Positions 1-5,433 are shown, counted from the first letter of the stretch. The stretch is 8,074 nucleotides of DNA from a bacterium (GCA_018819665.1 JAHJOY010000119.1:1-8074); one strand, 5' to 3'. Program-made: numbers and translations. Notes: generated from the letters alone by a model not told the origin.

Positions 1-177
1 GCTGTCTGGGCTTGTTACCAGGAAGAACCAATTAAATTCCAGAATTACACCCTCCATGATCCTGGAGCATATCCAGAGCCAGCAATATGTTTCAAGATTA
101 CCTGGCGGATTAAAAAGCCCCAAGAGATTGAAGATTGGGAGATTGGTGATGTTTTGAAACAAATAGGAGGTGAGTAA
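1..177 (+). CDS. C-terminal end of an unrecognised protein (partial)
   Basis: The frame is open from the first base of the window and ends at TAA 175-177, giving the last 58 residues (AVWACYQEEP... to ...VLKQIGGE). It contains two cysteines, a WRIKKPQ stretch and an acidic tail. I do not recognise a family. The stop codon lies just after the SD of the next gene, only 2 bases before its ATG, so the two genes are probably co-transcribed and translationally coupled. That position ties it to the Cys-rich and metal cluster downstream. The start and most of the protein are outside the window. Confidence 0.6.
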   Translation, partial: AVWACYQEEPIKFQNYTLHDPGAYPEPAICFKITWRIKKPQEIEDWEIGDVLKQIGGE

Positions 178-179
178 AA

Positions 180-602
180 ATGGCAAAAGCAAGATGTGGC
201 CGAATTCTCGGTGAGGATATCTACATCGAAGAAGGGGATACAACTACATTGTACTTCATCAATCAACTCAGGGCCTATCAAGTGGTGTTAGCAGCACTTA
301 AAGCCTTAGACCAAGATATCTGCCACGATGGGTGTAGTCTACCTTCGACAGTGAACAAAGTGATTAAGAGGTTGGGTAAGCTCAAAAACGACTTAGAAGC
401 CTCAGATGTAGCAGCCGAGAAAAAGGGAAGTCTACTTTCGAAGATCGATAGTTTTTTGGCAGATGCCAGCAGTTTGCCACAGGATACATCCCAAACTTGC
501 CGAAAGTCGGCAGGGGAATGCGTAATGGGATCGAGTTGCTTTGCGACCGGAGCCCTGAATCTCTTTAAGGAGATTACTGAACCCGAGGCTCCCAAAATCT
601 AA
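180..602 (+). CDS. Cys-rich hypothetical protein, paralogue 1
   Basis: This is a 140-residue, probably cytoplasmic helical protein with no signal peptide or membrane segment. The start ATG is set by the SD AGGAGGTGA at 165-173, six bases upstream. Cysteines are at 6, 48, 52, 107, 114 and 120. The last three form C-x6-C-x5-C-F, with MG just before the final cysteine (VMGSSCF). The next gene has the same C-x(2-3)-C pair near its start and the same C-x6-C-x5-C-F end, so the two are tandem paralogues. The spacing suggests metal or metal-cluster binding, but this is inference. I know of no named family. The downstream HMA/MerT-like transporter supports a role in metal handling. Confidence 0.8.
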   Translation: MAKARCGRILGEDIYIEEGDTTTLYFINQLRAYQVVLAALKALDQDICHDGCSLPSTVNKVIKRLGKLKNDLEASDVAAEKKGSLLSKIDSFLADASSLPQDTSQTCRKSAGECVMGSSCFATGALNLFKEITEPEAPKI

Positions 603-610
603 AGAAAAGA

Positions 611-620
611 AAGGAGGTGA
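611..620 (+). promoter_or_regulatory. Shine-Dalgarno sequence that decides the start of the second Cys-rich gene
   Basis: AAGGAGGTGA contains an in-frame GTG at 617-619. That GTG is part of the ribosome-binding site, so the real start is ATG 626, five bases downstream of the SD. Confidence 0.8.
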
Positions 621-625
621 AAAAT

Positions 626-970
626 ATGGAAATAGAACAAATAGAGAATACACAGAGCGGAGTAAACATTGTGCTCGGCGCTCTTCAGGCAGCTAGTAGA
701 GGTATCTGCAAAAATTGCATAGGTCTAGAAGGAGCAAAGACTAAGGTGGGTAAAATGATAAAGAAGCTCGGCATGGACTTAGGCGCTGCCTCGATTTCCT
801 GTGAGAAGACAAAGGCAGACTTACAGACCCGCATAGATAGTCTTTCTAAGGTAGCTGAAGAGCTCGAGGTAGCAGAAGAGTGCGAATGCCAGAAGACTGC
901 TAAAAACTGCAAAATGGGGGAAGGGTGCTTTGTAAACGCTGCAGTAGACTTGATGAAATTAGTCCAGTAA
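626..970 (+). CDS. Cys-rich hypothetical protein, paralogue 2
   Basis: This is a 114-residue soluble helical protein starting at ATG 626 (MEIEQIENT). Cysteines are at 28, 31, 59, 86, 88, 95 and 101. IC-x2-C near residue 28 and C88-x6-C95-x5-C101-F line up with the preceding gene (C48/C52 and C107/C114/C120). Both share the text K-x-A-x2-C-x-MG-x2-CF. It adds cysteines at 59 and 86, and it lacks the first 20 or so residues of its paralogue. The gene follows paralogue 1 by 23 bases with its own strong SD, so they form one operon. The function is unknown. A paired metal-binding or scaffold protein is plausible from the conserved cysteines alone. Confidence 0.8.
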   Translation: MEIEQIENTQSGVNIVLGALQAASRGICKNCIGLEGAKTKVGKMIKKLGMDLGAASISCEKTKADLQTRIDSLSKVAEELEVAEECECQKTAKNCKMGEGCFVNAAVDLMKLVQ

Positions 971-978
971 TCTTTATT

Positions 979-1031
979 CTCAGGCATGCGTGAGGGAGAA
1001 GATTTTACGTTCTTCTCTCATTCCCCCTGAG
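979..1031 (+). other. Two-tier stem-loop between the Cys-rich pair and the transporter
   Basis: CTCAGG (979-984) pairs perfectly with CCTGAG (1026-1031). Inside it, TGAGGGAGAAGA (991-1002) pairs with TCTTCTCTCA (1011-1020) with a two-base bulge and an 8-nt loop. No T-run follows, so it is not a classic intrinsic terminator. It could be a processing or stability element, or an attenuator separating expression of the two parts. Confidence 0.5.
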
Positions 1032-1072
1032 CGCTGCTTCTTCCCCACACTCTGCTCTTCATAAACAGTGAG

Positions 1073-1080
1073 AGGAGGTG
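1073..1080 (+). promoter_or_regulatory. Shine-Dalgarno sequence that decides the transporter start
   Basis: AGGAGGTG lies 11 bases before ATG 1092. An in-frame GTG at 1068 precedes the SD and would add RGGVTLQ before a clean signal peptide, so it is not the start. Confidence 0.7.
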
Positions 1081-1091
1081 TTACATTACAA

Positions 1092-2036
1092 ATGAAAAGA
1101 CTTCATGTATTTACCGTCATTGCTATCCTGTTTTCTACTATAGCTTACGGTGGTTCTGATCAAGTATTAGAAAAAGTCACCTTAAAAATAGAGGGAATGA
1201 CTGAATCGTGTTGTGCTCCGATTATAGAGGATGCTTTGTTGAATACTAACGGCGTTAAAAAAGCGTCTGTAAGATTTGAAGATGCTGAGGCACTGGTTGA
1301 GTTTGAGGCTGACAAAGTAACTACTGAACAGCTAATTGAAGTGGTGAAGAAGTTGGGTTATAGGGCTTCGGTCAAGGAAACAGGGAAGAAATATGAGATG
1401 CCCTCAAAGGTTTCACGAAAAGTGCCCGAAGGACAACAAAACACAAGGAATACAGGAGTAGATTATCTACCTTTGGCAGTGGGGTTGTTGGGATCACTCA
1501 TGCTAATTGGGGCATGCCTAAAAATGAAAGCCATCAAGGGCTATAAGACTATGTTGAGGATAATAAAGCAGGCTTTCGTCACTAAGTTGTGCTTGATAGT
1601 CGGCGTAGCATCGGGCATAATTTACGCTGTAATATACCTACTACTTGGCCACAAGATAGCATACGCTGCTAACGGCTGGATAGTTAATATGACTGTATCG
1701 GATCTTCTGATTACTTTGGTTATGGCATTTTTGATCGCAGTGGTGATGGCCCTCTTTACCTATACCACCAAGAAATGTGGCATTAGCAAATCAAAAAAGT
1801 CTGGCGTTGGGCTTTTAGGAATATTATTTGCGTTACTAGTGTCATTTAGTGCTTGTTGTGGACCAATTATTATATCATTAATCGGTGTTGGCGCATCCAT
1901 GATTTTAGCTCAATACAGTAGTGCACTTACATCTGCTTCCATTATGATCTTAGTAGGAGGCATAATGCTTATTACTAGAACTATAGAAAAGGAAGAAGAA
2001 TGTGTCTGTTGTGAACATGGCGAGAATCTTAAATAA
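1092..2036 (+). CDS. HMA domain fused to a MerT-like metal permease
   Basis: The product is 314 residues. Residues 1-19 form a signal peptide or first membrane segment. Residues 28-93 are an HMA fold (EKVTLKIEGMT...VEFEADKVTTEQLIEVVKKLGYRA). A polar linker spans about 95-123. Membrane segments lie near 125-143, 166-186, 203-225, 238-254, 257-274 and 281-296. The usual HMA motif GMTCxxC reads GMTESCC, leaving a CC pair at 40-41. The hydrophobic FSACCGPIIISLIGVGAS (CC 255-256) resembles the CC-GP membrane motif of the mercuric transporter MerT. The tail adds CVCC (CC 306-307). By family knowledge, metal would pass from the extracytoplasmic HMA thiols to the membrane CC pair and then to the cytoplasmic tail. 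The substrate is not shown; mercury is the first guess. The 46-residue Cys peptide follows 29 bases later. Confidence 0.75.
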   Translation: MKRLHVFTVIAILFSTIAYGGSDQVLEKVTLKIEGMTESCCAPIIEDALLNTNGVKKASVRFEDAEALVEFEADKVTTEQLIEVVKKLGYRASVKETGKKYEMPSKVSRKVPEGQQNTRNTGVDYLPLAVGLLGSLMLIGACLKMKAIKGYKTMLRIIKQAFVTKLCLIVGVASGIIYAVIYLLLGHKIAYAANGWIVNMTVSDLLITLVMAFLIAVVMALFTYTTKKCGISKSKKSGVGLLGILFALLVSFSACCGPIIISLIGVGASMILAQYSSALTSASIMILVGGIMLITRTIEKEEECVCCEHGENLK

Positions 2037-2065
2037 AACTAAAAAATGAAAGGAGGCGATTAATC

Positions 2066-2206
2066 ATGGCAGAGCGACTTTGTAAGCTTACGGGCAAAAA
2101 GCTAAACTTTCCCGAGGATTGTAAGGATTGCGAGTATTTAAAGCCTCGGGGAAAGATAAGCTGTTGCACCTATAAGGGATCCACCAAGAAGAGTTGTTGC
2201 AAGTAA
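2066..2206 (+). CDS. 46-residue Cys-rich small protein
   Basis: This short gene has AGGAGG (2051-2056) nine bases before ATG 2066 and ends at TAA 2204-2206. The product has seven cysteines (6, 19, 22, 33, 34, 44, 45) and eleven lysines. The pattern is C, then C-x2-C, then ISCC and KSCC at the C-terminus. It starts only 29 bases after the metal permease stop, so it is probably in the same transcript. The paired cysteines repeat the CC theme of the permease. It could be a small zinc-ribbon-like or metallothionein-like metal chaperone or sink. The family is not recognised and the function is inferred. Confidence 0.75.
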   Translation: MAERLCKLTGKKLNFPEDCKDCEYLKPRGKISCCTYKGSTKKSCCK

Positions 2207-2237
2207 TGGCAGGTAAAAGAAGCGGGCTCGCAACTTC

Positions 2238-2317
2238 ACCTAACAGCGGATAAAAGGCTTCGCTACGCTTCGCCAAAATTGCCTTCGGCGACTTCTTTTA
2301 TCCGCAAAACGTTAGGC
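2238..2317 (+). repeat. attC-like recombination site, copy 1
   Basis: R'' is ACCTAAC (2238-2244), matching the integron consensus RYYYAAC. R' is GTTAGGC (2311-2317), matching GTTRRRY. Between them GCGGATAAAAG (2246-2256) pairs perfectly with CTTTTATCCGC (2295-2305). The unpaired spacers are unequal, A on one side and AAAAC on the other. The tip carries two small hairpins, one around GCCTTCGGC. Apart from one inner hairpin (18 bases) and single-base changes, it is identical in sequence and 80-nt length to the copy at 4519. It sits directly downstream of a + strand gene, as attC sites do. It could alternatively be a REP-like palindrome. Confidence 0.65.
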
Positions 2318-2362
2318 GACATTAGCAATAAAAAAATTATATGGAGAAAGGGAGGTGATATC

Positions 2363-2869
2363 ATGAAGCTTGAACTAACTTGGGAAAATTTGGGGAATAT
2401 TAAGGAAGGAAGGCCAACCTTTGGTACTGACTGCCCTGTTCTTATGTATCGCCTGTTACAATTTAGCTTAAGGAACGTAATTGAGACAGAATTGGGCGAA
2501 GGCAAAGGTGGGGAATACCTTTATAAAGCTGGTGAACTTGCAGGTCGATTGATACACAAAAAATTTTTGGCCGATATAAAAGATCCAGATGAACTGTTTA
2601 CCAAGCTTGCTAATTTACTATATGAGCTCAAAGTGTGCATACTTAGAATGGAGAAGTCCGATCCCGATAAAGGTGAGTTTGTACTTACAGCGTCAGAAGA
2701 CCTGGACTGCTCTGGTGTGCCTGAGATAGGTTGGCCAATCTGCCAGTTTGACGAGGGTTTTGTGGCCGGTATCCTATCGGTCTTCACAGGGAAGCGTGCA
2801 GTTGTGAAGGAGGTTAGCTGCTGGGCGACAGGAGAGAGATTTTGTCGTTTAGAGGCTAAGGTCGAATAA
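2363..2869 (+). CDS. Stand-alone V4R (4-vinyl reductase) domain protein
   Basis: The product has 168 residues, cytoplasmic. The start ATG 2363 has SD GGAGGTGA at 2351-2358; a longer reading from 2279 would begin inside the attC-like site and is rejected. The C-terminal half (about 105-165) is a recognisable V4R domain: ASEDLDCSGVPEIGWPICQFDEGFVAGILSV..., then VKEVSCWATGERFCRLEA. Cysteines are at 24, 92, 116, 127, 153 and 161, the last four inside the conserved core. In known families V4R is a small-molecule-binding domain found in bacteriochlorophyll 8-vinyl-reductase-related proteins and at the N-terminus of XylR/NtrC-type regulators. Alone it is probably a ligand-sensing or binding protein. 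It is the first gene of the putative cassette. The ligand cannot be told from the sequence. Confidence 0.8.
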   Translation: MKLELTWENLGNIKEGRPTFGTDCPVLMYRLLQFSLRNVIETELGEGKGGEYLYKAGELAGRLIHKKFLADIKDPDELFTKLANLLYELKVCILRMEKSDPDKGEFVLTASEDLDCSGVPEIGWPICQFDEGFVAGILSVFTGKRAVVKEVSCWATGERFCRLEAKVE

Positions 2870-2888
2870 ATTGTCAATATTTCATGGT

Positions 2889-2906
2889 GATTTGACCAGT
2901 CAAATC
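2889..2906. promoter_or_regulatory. Perfect 8-bp dyad between the V4R and HD-GYP genes
   Basis: GATTTGAC and GTCAAATC are separated by only two bases, too tight for a good RNA hairpin but typical of an operator. The dyad is bracketed by a TCAATATT direct repeat (2874-2881 and 2921-2928). A weak promoter candidate, TTGCCG with 17 bases to TAAGAT (2927-2955), overlaps the second repeat. Confidence 0.4.
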
Positions 2907-2969
2907 TCTACGATAACAGATCAATATTGCCGTCGCATTTTACATGCAGTAAGATAAAAAGCTGTTCGA

Positions 2970-2998
2970 TTGTATACTCTAAAAGTTATTCTTATAAA
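2970..2998 (+). promoter_or_regulatory. Candidate promoter of the HD-GYP gene
   Basis: TTGTAT (2970-2975), a 17-base gap, then TATAAA (2993-2998). Transcription would begin near 3005, only a few bases before ATG 3010, which would give an essentially leaderless mRNA. That fits the lack of any SD before this gene, unlike its neighbours. Confidence 0.35.
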
Positions 2999-3028
2999 AA
3001 ATAGAAACTATGAAAAATAGAAACTATG
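2997..3028 (+). repeat. Tandem 16-bp duplication over the HD-GYP start
   Basis: AAAAATAGAAACTATG occurs twice head to tail (2997-3012 and 3013-3028). The first copy supplies ATG 3010. The ATG in the second copy is out of frame and would meet TAG after one codon. Sixteen is not a multiple of three, so the duplication changed the reading frame. Confidence 0.85.
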
Positions 3029-4014
3029 ATATAGAGACAATAATTAATAGTCTTGATCAAATACTGAATGGAAATTATAAAATCCATGTAGATATCGATC
3101 CTCAGAGCGAGCTTAGAGAGATAACAGAGAAAATTAACAAACTCTCTGATGATTTACTATCGTCTTTTTCGGCTATTAAAAAGATATCTCAAGGTGACTT
3201 TTCATTAGAGATTAAAGGTACCAGTGGCATAGCAGCCGGCTTAAAGACAGTTCAGGCTCACATTCGTCATTTAATCTGGCAGTGCAAAAAAGCAGCTGAT
3301 GGAGACCTCTCCCAAAAAATCCTTCCCATGGGTAATTTATCCGAAGCGTTCAATAGTATGGTCACTTCTCTAAAGAATGCAAGAGATGAGCTTGCTGACC
3401 TAAATCTGAATTTAGAAAATAAGGTTAAAGAGAGGTCTGCACAGTTGAAAAAAACGTATCTGGATGTTATCCATGCTCTAGCCTTTGCTATAGACGAGAA
3501 GGATCCCTACACGCATAATCACTCCAAAAATGTCACTCGGTATGCCATTGCCATCAGCAGGGAGATGGGGCTGAGTGAAGGGGAGATTGATATAATAGGA
3601 CGGGCCTCTCTACTTCATGACCTGGGCAAGATAGGCACTCCCGATTATATCCTCACCAAACCGGGAAAATTATCTCCCCAGGAGTGGGAAAAGATAAAGC
3701 TACATCCTCATAAAGGGGCAAAGATCTTAGAACCATTGGAATTTTTAAATGCGGAGGCGAAACTAGTACTACAACATCATGAGAGATTCGATGGTAAGGG
3801 TTATCCTAAAGGGATAAAGGGAAAGTCTATTAGCCTGGGGGCTAGAATAATGGCGATAGCAGATTCCTTTGATGCAATGATTAGAGAGCGTTCCTATCGT
3901 AAGGCCTTGACCAACCAAGAGGTAATAACCAAACTCAAAAAAGGTGCTGGAATGCAATTTGATCCAAAGGTGGTAGATGTATTGCTGAAGTTGTTACAGA
4001 AAGAAATAATATAA
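3010..4014 (+). CDS. HAMP / HD-GYP c-di-GMP phosphodiesterase
   Basis: The product has 334 residues and no membrane segment. Residues about 10-135 look like two or more tandem HAMP-type signalling modules (KISQGDFSLEIKG, then KAADGDLSQKI...LSEAFNSMVTSLKNARDEL). A coiled coil (about 128-150) leads into HD-GYP (about 150-330). The catalytic signature is complete: H169/H171, HD at 203-204 (LLHDLGKIGTPD), H232, HHERFDGKGYP at 256-266, and the IMAIADSFDAM block at 280-290. The family hydrolyses cyclic di-GMP using a di-iron or similar metal centre. Being soluble, it would sense an internal signal through its HAMP modules. An in-frame stop at 2995 fixes the 5' limit. There is no SD, and the ATG lies in a tandem duplication, so expression may be leaderless or weak. 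Confidence 0.9.
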   Translation: MKNRNYDIETIINSLDQILNGNYKIHVDIDPQSELREITEKINKLSDDLLSSFSAIKKISQGDFSLEIKGTSGIAAGLKTVQAHIRHLIWQCKKAADGDLSQKILPMGNLSEAFNSMVTSLKNARDELADLNLNLENKVKERSAQLKKTYLDVIHALAFAIDEKDPYTHNHSKNVTRYAIAISREMGLSEGEIDIIGRASLLHDLGKIGTPDYILTKPGKLSPQEWEKIKLHPHKGAKILEPLEFLNAEAKLVLQHHERFDGKGYPKGIKGKSISLGARIMAIADSFDAMIRERSYRKALTNQEVITKLKKGAGMQFDPKVVDVLLKLLQKEII

Positions 4015-4060
4015 GTGAAGCCGAAAAAGGATATGTAACTTGTCACAGTAATAAAACAAT

Positions 4061-4075
4061 GGAGGTATAACTATA
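4061..4075 (+). promoter_or_regulatory. Strong SD followed by ATA at the start position
   Basis: GGAGGT (4061-4066) is followed after six bases by ATA 4073-4075, in frame with the rubrerythrin-like gene. No ATG, GTG or TTG occurs in this frame before GTG 4124. The arrangement implies initiation at ATA or a recently lost ATG. Confidence 0.6.
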
Positions 4076-4498
4076 GTTGAATTAGTTAATAAGAATAAAA
4101 TAGGAATTTCTAAGGGGAGCTCAGTGGAAGAGGCAGTAGAGGCAAACTTTAGGGGTGAAACTGCTGAGGTTGGTCTCTACCTAGCGATGGCTCGACAGGC
4201 GCAAAGGGAAGGCTATCCTGAGGTAGCCGAGGTGCTAAAATCCATTGCTTTGGACGAGGCCTGGCACGCCGCTCGTTTTGGAGAACTTGGAGGTAAGATA
4301 TCGGGGAGCACAAAGGAGAACATAGAGAGGATGCTCAAAGGCGAAATAGGTGCTAACAAGGCGAAGCGAGAAGCGTCTATTAAGGCAAGGGAAGCTGTTG
4401 TGGATGAAGCTGGTGACCTATTCGATGGATCTTCAAGGGATGAGGCCCGCCAGGCAAGGGCTCTTGAAGGATTGCTGAAAAGGTATTTCGGGCAATAA
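4073..4498 (+). CDS. Rubrerythrin-like ferritin-fold protein with ATA start and an altered metal site
   Basis: From ATA 4073 the product is 141 residues; from the first conventional start, GTG 4124 (weak SD AGGGGAG), it is 124. I prefer 4073 because its SD is better and the extra residues (VNKNKIGISKGSSVEEAVEANF) resemble the N-terminus I recall for this family. It is a four-helix carboxylate-bridged di-iron protein without the rubredoxin domain, normally an anaerobe's peroxide reductase. Numbering from the GTG: GETAEV E12/E15, DEAWH E45-x2-H48, KGEIG E74, and DEARQ E107-x2-Q110. The last motif is normally ExxH, so a histidine ligand is replaced by glutamine. Lost start and lost ligand together could mean decay, or a changed activity. 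It is the last gene before attC-like copy 2. Confidence 0.75.
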   Translation: MVELVNKNKIGISKGSSVEEAVEANFRGETAEVGLYLAMARQAQREGYPEVAEVLKSIALDEAWHAARFGELGGKISGSTKENIERMLKGEIGANKAKREASIKAREAVVDEAGDLFDGSSRDEARQARALEGLLKRYFGQ

Positions 4499-4518
4499 CA
4501 AAAATAGAGTGCAACGTC

Positions 4519-4598
4519 GCCTAACAGCGGATAAAAGGGAAATCAAAGATTTCCCAAAATTGCCTTCGGCAACTTCTTTTATCCGCACAACGTTATAT
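4519..4598 (+). repeat. attC-like recombination site, copy 2
   Basis: R'' is GCCTAAC (4519-4525). R' is GTTATAT (4592-4598), whose last bases depart from GTTRRRY, as happens when they belong to the next cassette or to non-cassette DNA. GCGGATAAAAG (4527-4537) pairs with CTTTTATCCGC (4576-4586). The inner variable hairpin is GGAAATC-AAA-GATTTCC, different from copy 1 but still self-complementary, followed by the shared TTGCC-TTC-GGCAA hairpin. It lies 20 bases after the rubrerythrin-like stop. Confidence 0.65.
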
Positions 4599-4839
4599 GA
4601 AATGGTGGTTTGATAGTGTAAAATTTTAGTAGGTGGTTTTCACCATTTTGATATAATCTCCCACCTAGAATATAATAATCATGAGGAAAATTATTGAAAT
4701 AGACCCGGCTTAAATGAGTTTTTTCCTAATCAGCAAAGAAGCTATTCTCTTACTCCATTAATTCACCCTTATTAATAAAAATACAATTAAAAAGATGGCC
4801 TCTTTTTCTCTCTCCCCCGGTATTTTATTAAAATGATCT

Positions 4840-4879
4840 GTTAACCCTATTTAGTAGATACTCACTTAATAGGGTTAAC
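4840..4879. repeat. Palindrome, perfect 12-bp arms
   Basis: GTTAACCCTATT (4840-4851) and AATAGGGTTAAC (4868-4879) are exact complements around a 16-nt loop. Confidence 0.85.
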
Positions 4880-4981
4880 CTACTTTTATTGATTTCCTGG
4901 TAAATAACTTCTGATCATCTCATCACTACGACCGCCCGCCAGGAGCTTTTTTTGCTAAGGAGTTTAATTGAAAGTCTGCCA

Positions 4982-5067
4982 ATACATAACAAGACTCTAT
5001 CGGACATTCTACAAGAAATAATTTCATGCTTATCTTATCTCTTATCCGATAAAGCTTTGTTATGTAT
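4982..5067. repeat. Two-tier palindrome
   Basis: The outer arms ATACATAACAA (4982-4992) and TTGTTATGTAT (5057-5067) are perfect over 11 bp. After short unpaired spacers the inner arms TATCGGA (4998-5004) and TCCGATA (5045-5051) pair over 7 bp. This outer-stem, spacer, inner-stem, large-tip layout, with AAC/GTT in the outer arms, resembles attC architecture, although the core boxes do not fit the consensus. Confidence 0.8.
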
Positions 5068-5080
5068 AGCAAAAAAAGCA

Positions 5081-5130
5081 TTATATTTTTAACCAGCAAA
5101 AAGCTTTTTTAGCTGGGGTTAAAAATATAA
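5081..5130. repeat. Palindrome, 17-bp arms with a 2-nt bulge
   Basis: The left arm 5081-5097 (TTATATTTTTAACC then AGC) pairs with 5112-5130. The right arm has two extra G residues, a bulge. The 14 terminal base pairs are perfect. Confidence 0.85.
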
Positions 5131-5227
5131 AGGCGGGCTAAATTAGATACTTCTTATCGTAGGGCTAAATCTCTATTTCCGATAATCGCATGGCTTCCCC
5201 CTCTGTTCCTGATCATTGTTCTTCTAC

Positions 5228-5270
5228 GTTTTAATATTTTTTAGCAGTAGCAGTAAAAAAATACTAAAAC
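5228..5270. repeat. Palindrome, 16/17-nt AT-rich arms
   Basis: GTTTTAATATTTTTTA (5228-5243) pairs with 5254-5270 with one mismatch and one bulge, around the loop GCAGTAGCAG. Confidence 0.75.
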
Positions 5271-5301
5271 TATCCTAAGAGCTTATATATGCGACATCGA
5301 G

Positions 5302-5389
5302 GGCGTTTATAGAAGACTCTACACCACAAAAAATTACAGCAAAGATATTAAGCGTAGGGTTTTTTGTGGTGCCAGCTTCTACAAACGCC
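5302..5389. repeat. Two-tier palindrome, 14 + 12 bp
   Basis: The outer arms GGCGTTTATAGAAG (5302-5315) and CTTCTACAAACGCC (5376-5389) pair 13 of 14. The inner arms CACCACAAAAAA (5322-5333) and TTTTTTGTGGTG (5360-5371) are perfect over 12 bp. The internal loops are 6 and 4 nt and the tip is 26 nt. Confidence 0.85.
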
Positions 5390-5433
5390 GGGAGCAAGAA
5401 TTTGCAAAGAGAAAAAAAGATGATTTTTCCCTT

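Larger units (their letters stand above)
2312..4592 (+). mobile_element. Putative integron gene cassette with three genes
   Basis: The segment runs from the crossover after G2311 in attC-like copy 1 to G4592 in copy 2. Recombination within G|TTRRRY predicts that the cassette's first bases complete its own attC when circularised. Here GTTAGGCGAC (2311-2320) is the exact reverse complement of GTCGCCTAAC (4516-4525). At 2281 bp with three genes, each with its own start signals, it is longer than the usual one-gene cassette. All three genes are in cassette orientation, and the first starts 51 bases from the boundary. No integrase or attI is visible. Confidence 0.55.

Noticed and set aside
617..625. 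GTG as start of the second Cys-rich gene
   Set aside because: This GTG is part of the SD AAGGAGGTGA; ATG 626 follows at proper spacing.
979..1031. Intrinsic terminator
   Set aside because: The stem is good but no T-run follows it, and the same transcript plausibly continues into the transporter.
1068..1091. GTG as start of the HMA/MerT-like transporter
   Set aside because: It lies upstream of and reads through the SD AGGAGGTG; ATG 1092 opens a clean signal peptide.
2279..2362. N-terminal extension of the V4R protein from TTG 2279
   Set aside because: It begins inside the attC-like site; ATG 2363 has its own strong SD.
4982..5067. Third attC site
   Set aside because: The two-stem layout with AAC/GTT fits, but the boxes (ACATAAC, GTTATGT) break the RYYYAAC/GTTRRRY rule and there is no gene before it; kept only as a palindrome.
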